This document shows, in pieces, positions 8,046 through 16,548 of a DNA stretch of 64,000 nucleotides. A program made the position numbers and the translations under genes. Source of the stretch: an uncultured Acidobacteriia bacterium (GTDB taxonomy: Bacteria; Acidobacteriota; Terriglobia; Bryobacterales; Bryobacteraceae); the NCBI GenBank assembly GCA_903923395.1, contig CAIXXM010000042.1, positions 1 through 64,000 of the forward strand, given 5' to 3'. The notes under the pieces were generated by a model. That model did no database searches and had not been told where the DNA came from. It saw only the letters and a list, made by a program, of their open reading frames with translations. The first letter of the stretch is position 1, and every line of letters starts with the position of its first letter.

Positions 8046-9046
8046 GCTGGGCAGGGGATTGCAGTTTCGATGGCCTGAAAGACCTGTTCGGGTGTGATGG
8101 CCCGCATGGAAGGATCAATTACCTTCCCGCGGCGGTGTGTGGTGTGGCTGCCGGGGTGACGCAGCACGGTGAAATCCCCGCCATAGGGGCCATTGCGCGC
8201 CGGGTCGGTCGGTCCGAAAATAGCCACGCCGGATTTGCCCAGCGCAGCCGCAAGATGCAACGGACCGCTGTCCACCCCAACCACAACGGCGGCCTTGCGG
8301 GTCACATGCAGCAGGCCCTGGACCGAGGATTCGTGGGGAAGGGTGTGGGGAATTGCCGGTATGGTGCCGGGTGCCCCATCGAGGACAAGCGGCATGCGCA
8401 AACGGTCCTTGAGTAGTTCCGCCAGCCGGGCCCAATATTCCAGCGGCCACTGTTTCGAAGTCCAGCCGGCCAGAGGACTCGCCAGGACAAAAGGTTCCGA
8501 GGGCAAGGGCTGCTCGGCCTTCCCGGACGGCAGTGGGAACACACGCACCAGATTCGACGCACCTGCGAAGCGGGCCAGTTCCAGCCCCTTTTCGACGACG
8601 TGCACCGCGGAAACTTCCGTCCGGGCGGAATAGAACCACCCCGCGGGCCGTTCCCGCACCGCGCCGCGTCCGTAGCCCACAATCTTTTCCGGTGCCGACA
8701 TGTGTGCGATCAGTGCGGATTTAATCAAGCCCTGGAAATCCACTGCCAGATCGTACTTCTGAGAGCGAAGTTCCTGTCGCGTGGCCGCCCAGGTGGAGGG
8801 CTCACGGCGGTGAAAGACAACGATCCGGTCCACGAAACCATTGCCCTCGAGCAGCGGAACCCAGTGTTTTTCAACGACCCAGGTGACTTTGGCGCGGGGA
8901 AAAGAATGCTTCAGGGACGCGGCTGCCGGGAGGGCGTGGATGATGTCACCCATCGCGCCGAGCCGGACGACGAGGATGCTGGAGACCGCAGCGGGCAAAT
9001 TGGAGTTTACCACTGGCGCGGGAAAGCTTCTAATACCCGCTGGCAA
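8042..9046 (-). CDS. Glycosyltransferase family 9 (heptosyltransferase I-like)
   Basis: A GT9-type enzyme that would transfer heptose or a related sugar to the lipopolysaccharide inner core on the cytoplasmic face of the inner membrane. Visible landmarks are ILVVRLGAMGDIIHALPA at the N-terminus (nucleotide-sugar enzyme start), FQGLIKSALIAHMS, and the C-terminal donor-binding segment VVVGVDSGPLHLAAALG followed by AIFGPTDPARNGPYG. The annotated start is a TTG at 9046. In-frame GTG at 9013 or TTG at 8998 would give the more usual short N-terminus. Overlaps the ICMT-like gene downstream. Confidence 0.88.
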   Translation of the reverse strand: MPAGIRSFPAPVVNSNLPAAVSSILVVRLGAMGDIIHALPAAASLKHSFPRAKVTWVVEKHWVPLLEGNGFVDRIVVFHRREPSTWAATRQELRSQKYDLAVDFQGLIKSALIAHMSAPEKIVGYGRGAVRERPAGWFYSARTEVSAVHVVEKGLELARFAGASNLVRVFPLPSGKAEQPLPSEPFVLASPLAGWTSKQWPLEYWARLAELLKDRLRMPLVLDGAPGTIPAIPHTLPHESSVQGLLHVTRKAAVVVGVDSGPLHLAAALGKSGVAIFGPTDPARNGPYGGDFTVLRHPGSHTTHRRGKVIDPSMRAITPEQVFQAIETAIPCPA

Positions 9047-9062
9047 AACTTACCCCGGCCGC

Positions 9063-9626
9063 CTACGTATTCCACCTCAAAATCACCGGCGTCGCGCGCT
9101 CATAACCCAGCACGGAAACCGCCGCGGTGCCGAGGGCGAAGAGGCGGCCGTCGCGCGCTGGCAGACCAAGATAAACAGCGGTCAGGATGCGCAACAGATG
9201 TCCATGGGCGAACAGCAGAGTATTGCCCTGCACTGCCGCAGCACGGGCGATCACCCGTGCGACCCGCAACCCGACCTGTTCCACGGTTTCGCCGTTCGGA
9301 ACCCCATCGTCCCAGAGATGCCAGCCAGGCCGGGTCTGCCGGATTTCGGGGGTACTGAGCCCTTCGTAATCACCGTAGTTCCATTCCACAAGATCTGGAT
9401 CCGCCAGGGCGCTTTCCCCGAAACCTGCAATCCTGGCCGTATCTTTGGCGCGCTGCAACGGACTCGTCAGCACCAGGTCAAAGTCCAACCCGGCCAGTCG
9501 GGTGATCAACAGAGCGGCACGGCGTTCGCCTTCCGCCGTCAGAGGAATGTCTGTCTTTCCTGTGTGCGCGCCGGACAAACTCCAAGCGGTCTCACCGTGG
9601 CGTATGAGCCAGATCTCTCGGGACAT
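9063..9626 (-). CDS. Histidine phosphatase family protein
   Basis: A phosphoglycerate mutase/acid phosphatase-like enzyme of 187 residues. The catalytic RHGET motif is at 9-13 with nucleophile His10, Arg59 lies in SPLQRAKDT, Glu81 is the probable proton donor, and the second His is His141 in FAHGHLLRI. The fold is complete. Members dephosphorylate diverse small metabolites and the substrate is not predictable. It sits 16 bp upstream of the GT9 gene and 3 bp downstream of the esterase gene, all minus strand, so it is probably part of one transcript. Confidence 0.9.
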   Translation of the reverse strand: MSREIWLIRHGETAWSLSGAHTGKTDIPLTAEGERRAALLITRLAGLDFDLVLTSPLQRAKDTARIAGFGESALADPDLVEWNYGDYEGLSTPEIRQTRPGWHLWDDGVPNGETVEQVGLRVARVIARAAAVQGNTLLFAHGHLLRILTAVYLGLPARDGRLFALGTAAVSVLGYERATPVILRWNT

Positions 9627-9629
9627 GCC

Positions 9630-10475
9630 CTATTCTTGCTGTTTCCACAGCTTCTTGTCAGTCATCCACTCCAACAAACGGTCGGGCCAGGATTTCACGG
9701 GCAGTTTCGTCTCCCGCATCGCGAAGCCATGACCACCGGAGGCGTAGATATGCATCTCCGTGGAAACGCCCTGCTTTTCGAGGTCGAGATAGAAATTCAC
9801 CGTCGTCACGACATGAGAGCGGTCATCATCCGCACAGGCGAGGAAGGCAGGCGGGGCGTTCTTGGGCACGGTGATCGCGCCGGGTTGCCAGCCGGGGTAG
9901 ATCACGACGGAGAAATCCGGACGGGAACTGAAGCGGTCCACGGGATCTGTGGCGCCTGCGTTGCCCGCATCGAAGCGGGTCTCGGCGATTGCGGCCACTT
10001 CCCCACCGGCGGAAAAGCCCATGAAGCCGATGCGGGCCGGGTCGAGCCCCCACTCTTTGGCACGCGAGCGCACCAAACGGATCGAACGCAGCGTGTCTTC
10101 CGTCACTTCCCTGGCGACGCTGTACTTCGAATTGGGTGCTTTCGCCAGGCGGTACTTCAGAACAAACGCGGTGATCCCTTTGCCATTCAACCACTTGGCG
10201 ATGTCATAGCCTTCTTTCCCAATCACCAGCTGCGTGTGTCCGCCGCCGGGTGCCACAATCATCGAAACCCCGGTCGGTTTCGACGCAGGAAAGACATACA
10301 GGGATGGATAGTGGCTCACAGTAAACCGTGAAGGCAGCTTCGCATCGCCCTCAAACACCTCTTTTTCCTGCAGGTTTTCAAAGCCCGGAGCCCCTTTCTC
10401 CCAAAGGCGGACCTCCTGCTGGGCACTCGCGCAGACAGTAAAAGAAAAGAACAGAAGGGCGGCAAGTTGCTTCAT
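9630..10475 (-). CDS. Secreted alpha/beta hydrolase (acetylxylan esterase-like)
   Basis: The start at 10475 gives a 281-residue protein with a clear signal peptide (MKQLAALLFFSFTVCASAQQ). The alpha/beta-hydrolase core has an APGGGH oxyanion segment near 75-80, the nucleophile elbow GFSAG (153-157, Ser155), an acid in the ACADDDRSH segment near 217 and the catalytic His in GGHGF near 247. It is closely similar in order and motifs to the second secreted hydrolase at 28187-29008. Likely substrates are acetylated hemicellulose or similar esters (inference). Divergent from the deacetylase-like gene. Confidence 0.88.
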   Translation of the reverse strand: MKQLAALLFFSFTVCASAQQEVRLWEKGAPGFENLQEKEVFEGDAKLPSRFTVSHYPSLYVFPASKPTGVSMIVAPGGGHTQLVIGKEGYDIAKWLNGKGITAFVLKYRLAKAPNSKYSVAREVTEDTLRSIRLVRSRAKEWGLDPARIGFMGFSAGGEVAAIAETRFDAGNAGATDPVDRFSSRPDFSVVIYPGWQPGAITVPKNAPPAFLACADDDRSHVVTTVNFYLDLEKQGVSTEMHIYASGGHGFAMRETKLPVKSWPDRLLEWMTDKKLWKQQE

Positions 10476-10489
10476 GACTGGAACACAAG

Positions 10490-10504
10490 CTATCACAGTG
10501 CTAG
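10490..10504. promoter_or_regulatory. Imperfect palindrome between divergent genes
   Basis: CTATCACAGTGCTAG has the symmetric form CTA-N-CAC-N-GTG-N-TAG and fills much of the 38-bp gap between the divergent esterase and deacetylase-like genes. It could be an operator for either gene. There is no second copy that I noticed. Confidence 0.3.
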
Positions 10505-10513
10505 GTTTAGAGT

Positions 10514-11533
10514 TTGGACCGCAGAGAACTCGGAAAACAACTCTTCGAACGCATTGGGGAACTGGGCGGAAAACTCGACCTCCAGAAGACCCTGAAGCGC
10601 ACCGCCGCACCCGTCGCGGCACCTGCCCGGCGGGGTGCCTATGCCGTTCTCGCCTACCGCCGGTTCTGGCCGCCCACACCGGAACTGCGCGCGGCCTTTG
10701 ACCGCCAACTCGATTTCCTGCGGCAAAACTTCCATGTGATTTCGCTTGAAGCCCTGGTGGAGGAAGCACGCTCCGGACTGCCCGTCAGCGAAAGTTCCGT
10801 CGCCATCACTATTGACGGCGGCCACCTGGACGGCTTTGAGACCGCTTTCCCTGCCCTGTCACTCCGGGGACTGCCCGCAACTTTTTTCCTGCCCGCCATG
10901 TTTGTCGATTCCGGCGACTGGCTCTGGTTCGACAAGCTCATCTACGCGATCCGCATCACGCAGGAAAAGTGGCTGGATCTCACCGTGCCAGAGTATGGCC
11001 CCATGACGTTCACGCTTTCCAGTCCGGAAGAAAAGCGCACGGCAACGAAGGAAATGATCCAGTCGCTGCAGTCTTTGCACGCGACACGCCGGGATGAGTT
11101 TATCGAAGAGATTCTGCAATTGCTCTTTGTCACGCTGCCGGAAAAGCCGACCCACGAGTTCGCGCCGCTTACGTGGGCCAATACGCAGGAAATGTACGGC
11201 ATGAGCTTCGGCTCGCAAACGGTCACGCACTCCCTGCTGCACACTCTGGCGGATGGCGAAATCCAGGCGGAACTCACCGAATCGAAGCGCATGATCGAAG
11301 AAGGCACCGGCCGCACGCTGTCTCTGCTGTGCTACCCGGGCGGCTTCCACAGTGACCGGGCCGCGCGGCTTGCGGAGGCCTGCGGATACCGCGGAGCAGT
11401 CGTCAATGAACCAGGGCGCAATCCGGTCTCCGCGGATCCGTTCCGCATCCTGCGCGCCGGTGTCGAACCATTCTTTGATGTGGAACGTTTGGGCAAGATC
11501 TGTTCTTCTCTCCGGCTGCAGCGCAGCCACTAA
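10514..11533 (+). CDS. Polysaccharide deacetylase family protein, probably catalytically degenerate
   Basis: The 339 residues follow the NodB/CE4 fold order: VLAYRRF at 45-51 (family YHRV), SVAITIDGGH at 95-104 (family TFDDGY), GLPATFFLPAMFV at 119-131, GSQTVTHSLLHTL at 233-245 (family GSHTVTHPxL) and LCYPGGF. Key residues differ. The metal Asp is Gly102, the first metal His is Gln235, and YH is YR. Only the catalytic-base Asp101 and His239 are conserved, with extra His104 and His243 nearby. The start is a TTG, since no earlier ATG is in frame. FabD follows after 15 bp. Confidence 0.8.
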   Translation: MDRRELGKQLFERIGELGGKLDLQKTLKRTAAPVAAPARRGAYAVLAYRRFWPPTPELRAAFDRQLDFLRQNFHVISLEALVEEARSGLPVSESSVAITIDGGHLDGFETAFPALSLRGLPATFFLPAMFVDSGDWLWFDKLIYAIRITQEKWLDLTVPEYGPMTFTLSSPEEKRTATKEMIQSLQSLHATRRDEFIEEILQLLFVTLPEKPTHEFAPLTWANTQEMYGMSFGSQTVTHSLLHTLADGEIQAELTESKRMIEEGTGRTLSLLCYPGGFHSDRAARLAEACGYRGAVVNEPGRNPVSADPFRILRAGVEPFFDVERLGKICSSLRLQRSH

Positions 11534-11548
11534 CTTCAACGAAAACCA

Positions 11549-12469
11549 ATGAAAACCGCATTCCTTTTCCCCGGCCAGGGCTCGCAGTTCGCGGGCATGG
11601 GCAAGACTCTCTCCGCAGCATTTCCCGCCGCAAAACAGGCATTTGAGGAGGCTGACGACGCACTTGGCTTCTCACTCTCCACGCTTTGTTTCGAAGGTCC
11701 CGATGAGGATCTCAAGCGCACGGAGAATACACAACCCGCTTTGCTCGCCGTCTCCATCGCCGCTTACCGGGTGCTCGTTGCGGAAACCGGTGCGCCGGAT
11801 TACGTGGCGGGCCACAGCCTGGGGGAATACTCGGCGCTGGTGGCTGCGGGCTCGCTGGCTTTTGCCGATGCGCTCCGGATCGTGCGAAAGCGGGGCCAGT
11901 ACATGCAGGAAGCGGTGCCGCAGGGCGTTGGTGCCATGGCCGCGATTCTTAAACTGCCGGAAGGCCTGTTGCCCGGAATTCTCACTGAAGCCGCGCAAGG
12001 GGAAGTGGTCACCGCCGCCAACTTGAATTCACCGGATCAAATCGTCATTGCCGGCAACAAGGCCGCCGTGGACCGCGCCATGGAACTGGCAAAAACGGCC
12101 GGAGCGAAGCGCTGCGTACCACTGCCCGTCAGTGCGCCCTTCCACTGCCCCCTGATGCAACCTGCGCAGGTGCGCCTGAGGGTCGATCTGGACGCGGCAA
12201 ATTTCCACGACATCACTGTCCCCCTCATCAATAATTGGCAGGCCCGCGAAATCCACACTGGTGCTGAGGCGCGCGAAGGGCTCTATCAGCAGGTGCCGAA
12301 TTCCGTGCTCTGGACCGACACGATCCGGCTCTTAGCTGCCAACGGGGTGGAGAAATGGTTCGAAGTGGGCGCGGGAGCAGTTCTGGCCGGCTTGCTGAAG
12401 AACATCCTTCCGGGCGTGAAGGCAACTACCTTTGGGGAAGCTGAGGATCTCGCGAAGCTGACGGCGTAA
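11549..12469 (+). CDS. fabD: Malonyl-CoA:ACP transacylase
   Basis: It loads malonyl groups from malonyl-CoA onto acyl carrier protein for fatty-acid synthesis. The 306 residues carry the GQGSQ start motif (9-13), the nucleophile elbow GHSLGEYSA with Ser90, Gln at the GQYMQEA segment, and the catalytic His199 in SAPFHCPLM, followed by the QQVPNSVLW segment. Length is typical (about 310). It lies 15 bp downstream of the deacetylase-like gene and its stop abuts the stop of the convergent Pro-rich membrane protein. No other fab genes are adjacent. Confidence 0.96.
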   Translation: MKTAFLFPGQGSQFAGMGKTLSAAFPAAKQAFEEADDALGFSLSTLCFEGPDEDLKRTENTQPALLAVSIAAYRVLVAETGAPDYVAGHSLGEYSALVAAGSLAFADALRIVRKRGQYMQEAVPQGVGAMAAILKLPEGLLPGILTEAAQGEVVTAANLNSPDQIVIAGNKAAVDRAMELAKTAGAKRCVPLPVSAPFHCPLMQPAQVRLRVDLDAANFHDITVPLINNWQAREIHTGAEAREGLYQQVPNSVLWTDTIRLLAANGVEKWFEVGAGAVLAGLLKNILPGVKATTFGEAEDLAKLTA

Positions 12470-13195
12470 TCACGTCGGCGGAATCATGGATTCCGGCAGA
12501 TCATCCCAGGAGGCACCAGGCTTGATTCTGGGCTTGGGCCGCGGACTTGGCCTCGGCGGCACGGCGACCTTGGGCGGAAACGGATCTGCTGCGGCGGGCG
12601 AAGGCTGTCGCGGCGGCTCCGGTTCCCACGCGGATACAGGCGCAGCAGCAACTGGTGGCTCTTCGGGAAGCGGGGCTGGCTCTACTTCAGGAACGGTTGA
12701 GTCCGGGATGGGCGGTTCAGGCATAGGTTTCTGCTCAGCCCGGGGATGACCTACTGCCTCCGGCGGTGGCGCTGCAGCGGCGATACCCTGCGGCTCCTCC
12801 ACATGGACCGCAGGCGCCGGAGTTTCTTCAGCCACGCGAAGTGCCGCTTCCTTTTCCAACTGCTCGAGCTCTTTCAGCTTGCGCTTCAGTTTGTTGCTGG
12901 TGCTGTATGCCTCGTCTTGATCATCAAAAGGGACAGCTTCCCTTTCAGCCATCATTGCCATGAACGAGGGAATCACCCGGTTGAACGCCCACAAACTCAG
13001 CAGCAGGGTGATGTAGCCAAAGAAGGCTTCAAAGGCAAACACCATGAGGAGGGTCGTTTTGCCCGGCTCCATCTTCTTGAGCCAAAAAAGAGGAGACACC
13101 AGAATAGCGGCCATGCCGAGTCCGAGAAATGGTGTCAAAAACAGCGATAAGACCGTAAGTGGTCTCGACAACGGCTGCTTTTTCTTTCGGGCCAT
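12470..13195 (-). CDS. Hypothetical membrane protein with Pro-rich tail
   Basis: I do not recognise a family. The 241 residues begin with a basic segment (MARKKKQPLSR), two membrane helices at about 13-39 and 46-70, then a Lys/Glu-rich coiled segment at about 98-122. After that comes a long Pro/Ala/Glu-rich region to the C-terminus (about 125-225), which ends in a short conserved-looking tail (SWDDLPESMIPPT). The topology suggests a small inner-membrane anchor with an extended Pro-rich arm. Convergent and abutting with fabD. Confidence 0.75.
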   Translation of the reverse strand: MARKKKQPLSRPLTVLSLFLTPFLGLGMAAILVSPLFWLKKMEPGKTTLLMVFAFEAFFGYITLLLSLWAFNRVIPSFMAMMAEREAVPFDDQDEAYSTSNKLKRKLKELEQLEKEAALRVAEETPAPAVHVEEPQGIAAAAPPPEAVGHPRAEQKPMPEPPIPDSTVPEVEPAPLPEEPPVAAAPVSAWEPEPPRQPSPAAADPFPPKVAVPPRPSPRPKPRIKPGASWDDLPESMIPPT

Positions 13196-13285
13196 CGCTC
13201 CCTAGGATAGCCGATTACCCCACTCAATTTGAACGGTATTATTGCAGGATTCTTTCCCCGTCCACTTTGAATAAATGTGCGAATT

Positions 13286-13822
13286 CTAACTCTTGGCCAC
13301 CACGTCAATGCAGGCCAGGCAGAATGCCGGCAAATCTTCCGGCTTGCGGGATGTGACGAGATTGCCGTCCGTCACCACTTCGGAATCTTCCCAAATGGCA
13401 CCCGCATTCACCACGTCCGCCTTGATGGCGAAGAAGGAAGTGGCACGCTTGCCGCGCAACACATCGGCGGAGCACAATATCCAGGGTCCGTGGCAGATGG
13501 CGCACACCAGTTTGTTCTGCGCATTGATCTCACGGACAAACGAAAGCGCCTTCTCGTGGCGGCGGATGTAGTCCGGTGCAAATCCGCCCGGGGCCAGAAC
13601 GCCATCGAAATCAGCGGCGACGGCATCGTCGTAAGAAAGATCACTTTTGCAGGGATAGCCGAGCTTGCTGGTGTAGGTCTTGCCGGCTTCCGCGGCGATG
13701 ACGACCACTTCCGCGCCAGCTTCCTTGAACCGCAGGAGCGGGTACCAGACTTCCATTTCCTGGTAAAGAATATCCAGAAGGATCGCGATCCGTTTGCCCT
13801 GCAGAACCGGTGTGCTTGTCAT
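13286..13822 (-). CDS. DJ-1/PfpI family protein (YhbO/protease I type)
   Basis: From the ATG at 13822 this is a 178-residue class I glutamine amidotransferase-like protein. The nucleophile elbow is AICHGPW, with Cys110 followed by His111 as in PfpI/YhbO, and the N-terminal Glu is at about 22-24. The family includes proteases, glyoxalases and general stress proteins, so the activity is not certain. The C-terminal TSRKPEDLPAFCLACIDVV segment is typical of the YhbO branch. It is divergent from the small lipoprotein gene, with 31 bp between the starts. Confidence 0.88.
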   Translation of the reverse strand: MTSTPVLQGKRIAILLDILYQEMEVWYPLLRFKEAGAEVVVIAAEAGKTYTSKLGYPCKSDLSYDDAVAADFDGVLAPGGFAPDYIRRHEKALSFVREINAQNKLVCAICHGPWILCSADVLRGKRATSFFAIKADVVNAGAIWEDSEVVTDGNLVTSRKPEDLPAFCLACIDVVAKS

Positions 13823-13853
13823 GGTCTTGATTTTATCGCTTAGACTGAAATGG

Positions 13854-14150
13854 ATGAGATCTCTGCGAATCCTGACCATACTGATTCTGGCGCTGGCCTG
13901 GAGTGGCTGCCACCGGGATACAGAACGGGCGCGGGAGATCCGCGAGGCGCAACGCGAAGCCCGCGAGGCTGGCTTGGAAGCTGCACGGGAAGCAAGAAAA
14001 GCAGCGCAGGATGCCGCACGGGATGCCCGTGCCGCTGGCATGGAAGCAGCGGCGGAAGCACGGAAGGCCGCCGCCGAAGCGCGCAAGCAGGCTGCGGAAG
14101 CACGCAAGGAAGCGCAAGAGGACCGGGCCGCGAAACCCAAGTTCAACTAA
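13854..14150 (+). CDS. Small Ala/Arg/Glu-repeat lipoprotein-like protein
   Basis: A 98-residue secreted protein starting at the ATG at 13854. The N-terminal hydrophobic segment ends LALAWSGCHRD, giving a plausible though non-ideal lipobox with Cys19. The rest is a continuous Ala/Arg/Glu/Lys helix made of short repeats (EARKAA, EAREAG, EARKQAA), expected to form a long amphipathic coiled coil in the periplasm, somewhat like Lpp-type or Alanine-zipper proteins. No homologue is recognised. A strong hairpin follows the stop but serves mainly the convergent rpoD gene. Confidence 0.7.
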   Translation: MRSLRILTILILALAWSGCHRDTERAREIREAQREAREAGLEAAREARKAAQDAARDARAAGMEAAAEARKAAAEARKQAAEARKEAQEDRAAKPKFN

Positions 14151-14183
14151 AACAAAAAGGCCGGATAATGATTCTATCCGGCC
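14151..14183 (-). terminator. Rho-independent terminator of rpoD
   Basis: A perfect 9-bp inverted repeat, GGCCGGATA (14159-14167) and TATCCGGCC (14175-14183), has a 7-nt loop. Read on the minus strand it is followed by TTTTTGTTTT (plus-strand A-tract 14151-14158), the classic form. It lies 27 bp after the rpoD stop. It may weakly stop plus-strand transcription too. Confidence 0.88.
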
Positions 14184-14209
14184 CTTCCAAATGATTGTGT
14201 TGAAACGGG

Positions 14210-15739
14210 TTACCGCGCCGCGAGCAGTGCCCGCAACCGGCGTGCCCGCTCTGGAGCCCGCAGTTGCCGTAACGCCTTGGCTTCGATCTGCCGGATGCGT
14301 TCCCGCGTCACATCGAACTCCTGGCCGATCTCTTCGAGCGTGTGTTCCCGCTCGCAGCCAATCCCAAAGCGCAGCCGGATCACTTTCTCTTCTTTCGGAG
14401 AGAGCGTCTTCAGAATCCCGGCAGTTTCGTCGCGGACATTGGATTCAATCACGGCATCCACTGGCGAACCAACCCAGCGGTCTTCAATCAGATCACCCAG
14501 TGCCGATTCTCCATCGCGACCCACAGGCGTTTCCAAAGAAACAGGGTCGCGGGAAATCGTCTTGAGCTTTTGCACTTTTTCCACCGGAATATCCATCCGG
14601 CGGCTGATTTCTTCATTCGTCGGAGTCCGGCCGAGTTCCTTTTCGAGTTCCCGCGAAGCCCGCAGGAACTTGTTCATGGACTCATTCATATGCACCGGAA
14701 TGCGAATCGTCCGCGACTGATCCGCGATGGCGCGGGTAATCGCCTGCCGAATCCACCAGGTTGCATAGGTCGAAAACTTATAGCCGCGGCGATATTCGAA
14801 CTTATCGGCAGCACGCATCAGGCCAATATTGCCTTCCTGGATGAGGTCCAGAAGATGCAGACCACGGTTGACATACTTCTTCGCAACGGAGACCACCAGG
14901 CGGAGGTTGGCTTCCACCAGATCCTTCTTTGCCCGCTCAGCTTCCTGCTCCCCGTGACGGATCACGGTCAGAGTGTGCTTCAGCTCTTCGAGCGTGGCGG
15001 CCGCGGCGACTTCGCGCTTCTTGATTTCGCGCTTCAGTTCGCGGATGCGGGGCTGCTGGGCAGTCGGGTTCTTCGCCTCGAGTTTCTTCAATTCGCGGTC
15101 GAAGTGATTCATTTCCTCCGCGACGCGCTCGATTTCGCGGGTGAATTCACGCCACTTGAGAGATACCCAGGGCACCAGGCGGATCGCCTTTGAGGTTTCC
15201 ACCTGCGCACGGTAGAATTTGAGCAGGGCTTTCCGGCGGATCTTCTTGCTGGTGGTCGCGGGCAGGGCTTCCATCTTTTCCTGCGCCTGGATCGATTTTT
15301 TGTGCGAACTGACAATATCGTTGAAGATGGCCCGCACTTCCGTGCGCCGCTTCGTATCTGCGGGCGTGCCTTCTTCCGCATCCCCGCCCAAATCGACCAT
15401 GTTGTCGATCTCGTCCGGCGTGCGCTTCACAATTTCAGAAAGTTCGACGGTCTTCGACTGCACGATGGCAGAGCGGCTGATGGCCTTCTGCATCCGGAGC
15501 TTGCCCCGTTCCATGCGGCGGGCAAGGTCCACTTCCCCTTCACGGGTGAGCAGCGGTACCGCACCCATTTCGCGCAGATATACACGGACTGGGTCATCCG
15601 TGTAGATGGATTCTTCGACCTGTTGCTGCGGGTGCAGAAAGTCAGTTTCGGCTTCCGGATCGAAAAATTTCGTTGCTTCATCGTCGAAATTAATTCCGAG
15701 CGGCGCTTCAGCTAAAAACTGATCATCATCAATGTCCAT
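14210..15739 (-). CDS. rpoD: RNA polymerase primary sigma factor (sigma-70)
   Basis: The housekeeping sigma factor, directing RNA polymerase to -35/-10 promoters. The 509 residues contain region 1.2 ([20 protein letters not shown]), a non-conserved middle rich in charged helices (about 125-250), regions 2.1-2.4 ([39 protein letters not shown]), region 3, and region 4.2 with the helix-turn-helix [20 protein letters not shown] near the end. Region 1.1 is short. The start is fixed by a strong Shine-Dalgarno, GGAGGTGA, six bases before the ATG. No dnaG is beside it, unlike in proteobacteria. Confidence 0.97.
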   Translation of the reverse strand: MDIDDDQFLAEAPLGINFDDEATKFFDPEAETDFLHPQQQVEESIYTDDPVRVYLREMGAVPLLTREGEVDLARRMERGKLRMQKAISRSAIVQSKTVELSEIVKRTPDEIDNMVDLGGDAEEGTPADTKRRTEVRAIFNDIVSSHKKSIQAQEKMEALPATTSKKIRRKALLKFYRAQVETSKAIRLVPWVSLKWREFTREIERVAEEMNHFDRELKKLEAKNPTAQQPRIRELKREIKKREVAAAATLEELKHTLTVIRHGEQEAERAKKDLVEANLRLVVSVAKKYVNRGLHLLDLIQEGNIGLMRAADKFEYRRGYKFSTYATWWIRQAITRAIADQSRTIRIPVHMNESMNKFLRASRELEKELGRTPTNEEISRRMDIPVEKVQKLKTISRDPVSLETPVGRDGESALGDLIEDRWVGSPVDAVIESNVRDETAGILKTLSPKEEKVIRLRFGIGCEREHTLEEIGQEFDVTRERIRQIEAKALRQLRAPERARRLRALLAAR

Positions 15740-16083
15740 ACAGGGTCACCTCCAAATGCCGCGCGCGGGAGAAAAGCAGGCTGGAAAACGTGGGTCGCAA
15801 CCGGGCGGTGGTTCTATTCAATGTCTTATTAATATCGGGAATGATAATTTCACGGACCGCAGCCGAGCCGCGGGGCTCGCTGGGACGACCACAATAGGCC
15901 GTACCGCCCCTGATAGTGAGCTTATCACAAGGGATGGTGGATCGAGTCTCCTACTTGTAAAGGATGCGGGGAAGGGGCCGGGGTTACATCTTTATTGAAA
16001 AGCCGCCCGGTCGCTAACCAGGCGTAATGTCGCCGGACATTTTCCGTGGCTTACTGAGCCGCGCCCGCCAGGAAACGGCCACA
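15740..16083. other. Leader and control region of rpoD (344 bp, no gene)
   Basis: Next to the rpoD ATG lies its Shine-Dalgarno (GGAGGTGA on the minus strand, 15746-15753). A small inverted repeat TGATA-N7-TATCA is at about 15913-15929. The nrdR terminator hairpin occupies 15998-16024. Short AT-rich patches (about 15830-15855) could hold the rpoD promoter, but no single -35/-10 pair is convincing. The plus-strand open frame across part of the region lacks codon character and I do not call it. Confidence 0.5.
15998..16024 (-). terminator. Probable terminator downstream of nrdR
   Basis: On the minus strand, CGCCTGGT and ACCGGGCG can form an 8-bp stem (one T-G wobble) with a 5-nt loop, followed by GCTTTTC. 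It lies about 60 bp after the nrdR stop and before the rpoD leader, a sensible place to separate the two genes. The T-tract is short. Confidence 0.6.
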
Positions 16084-16548
16084 TCATGCCCCATTCCCCG
16101 GCTTCGTCAAGGTCTGCAACTCATTAATGAACGCGTGCTCGTCCTGGAAATCCCGGTAAACACTGGCAAACCGCACATACGCAATCTTGTCGATCGCCCG
16201 CAATTGCTCCATCAGGAACTCTCCGATCTCGACCGTGGAAATTTCCCGGTCCGGAGATTCCGTGACCAGGCCTTCCACCTTGTTCACGAGGTCCGACTGG
16301 GTCATGGGGCTGATCGGCCGCTTCTCACAAGCTCTTGATATCCCGTTCAGCACCTTGGTCCGGTCAAATTTCTGGCGGCTGCCATCTTTCTTGATGACCA
16401 TATAAGGCACTTCGTCAATGCGCTCGTAGGTGGTAAACCGCTTCTCACAGGAGACGCACTGCCGGCGGCGGCGGATGGAATCGCCCTCTTTGCTCTCGCG
16501 GGAATCCACCACGCGGTCTTCGATGTGGCCACAGAATGGACAGGTCAT
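16084..16548 (-). CDS. nrdR: Transcriptional repressor NrdR
   Basis: It represses ribonucleotide reductase genes in response to ATP/dATP. The 154 residues show the zinc ribbon (Cys3, Cys6, Cys31, Cys34) with MTCPFCGHIEDRVVDSRESK and QCVSCEKRFTTYERID, then the ATP-cone domain from about 49 (VIKKDGSRQKFDRTKVLNGI) ending near IAYVRFASVYRDFQDEHAF. Length is standard. The start overlaps the stop of the upstream flippase-like gene by 4 bp (ATGA). No nrd gene is in the window. Confidence 0.97.
   Translation of the reverse strand: MTCPFCGHIEDRVVDSRESKEGDSIRRRRQCVSCEKRFTTYERIDEVPYMVIKKDGSRQKFDRTKVLNGISRACEKRPISPMTQSDLVNKVEGLVTESPDREISTVEIGEFLMEQLRAIDKIAYVRFASVYRDFQDEHAFINELQTLTKPGNGA

Noticed and set aside
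8841-10331. 496-codon plus-strand frame opposite glycosyltransferase, phosphatase and esterase
   Set aside because: It crosses three genes with clear catalytic motifs on the other strand, so it is an antisense artefact.
13823-14150. Alternative +2 frame (Gly/Ser/Arg-rich) over the small lipoprotein gene
   Set aside because: The lipoprotein frame has a hydrophobic leader with Cys and a regular helical repeat. The other frame is irregular and lacks a signal.
15732-15998. 88-codon open frame in the rpoD leader
   Set aside because: It starts inside rpoD on the opposite strand, has no Shine-Dalgarno and shows no family resemblance; the region is better read as a promoter/leader.
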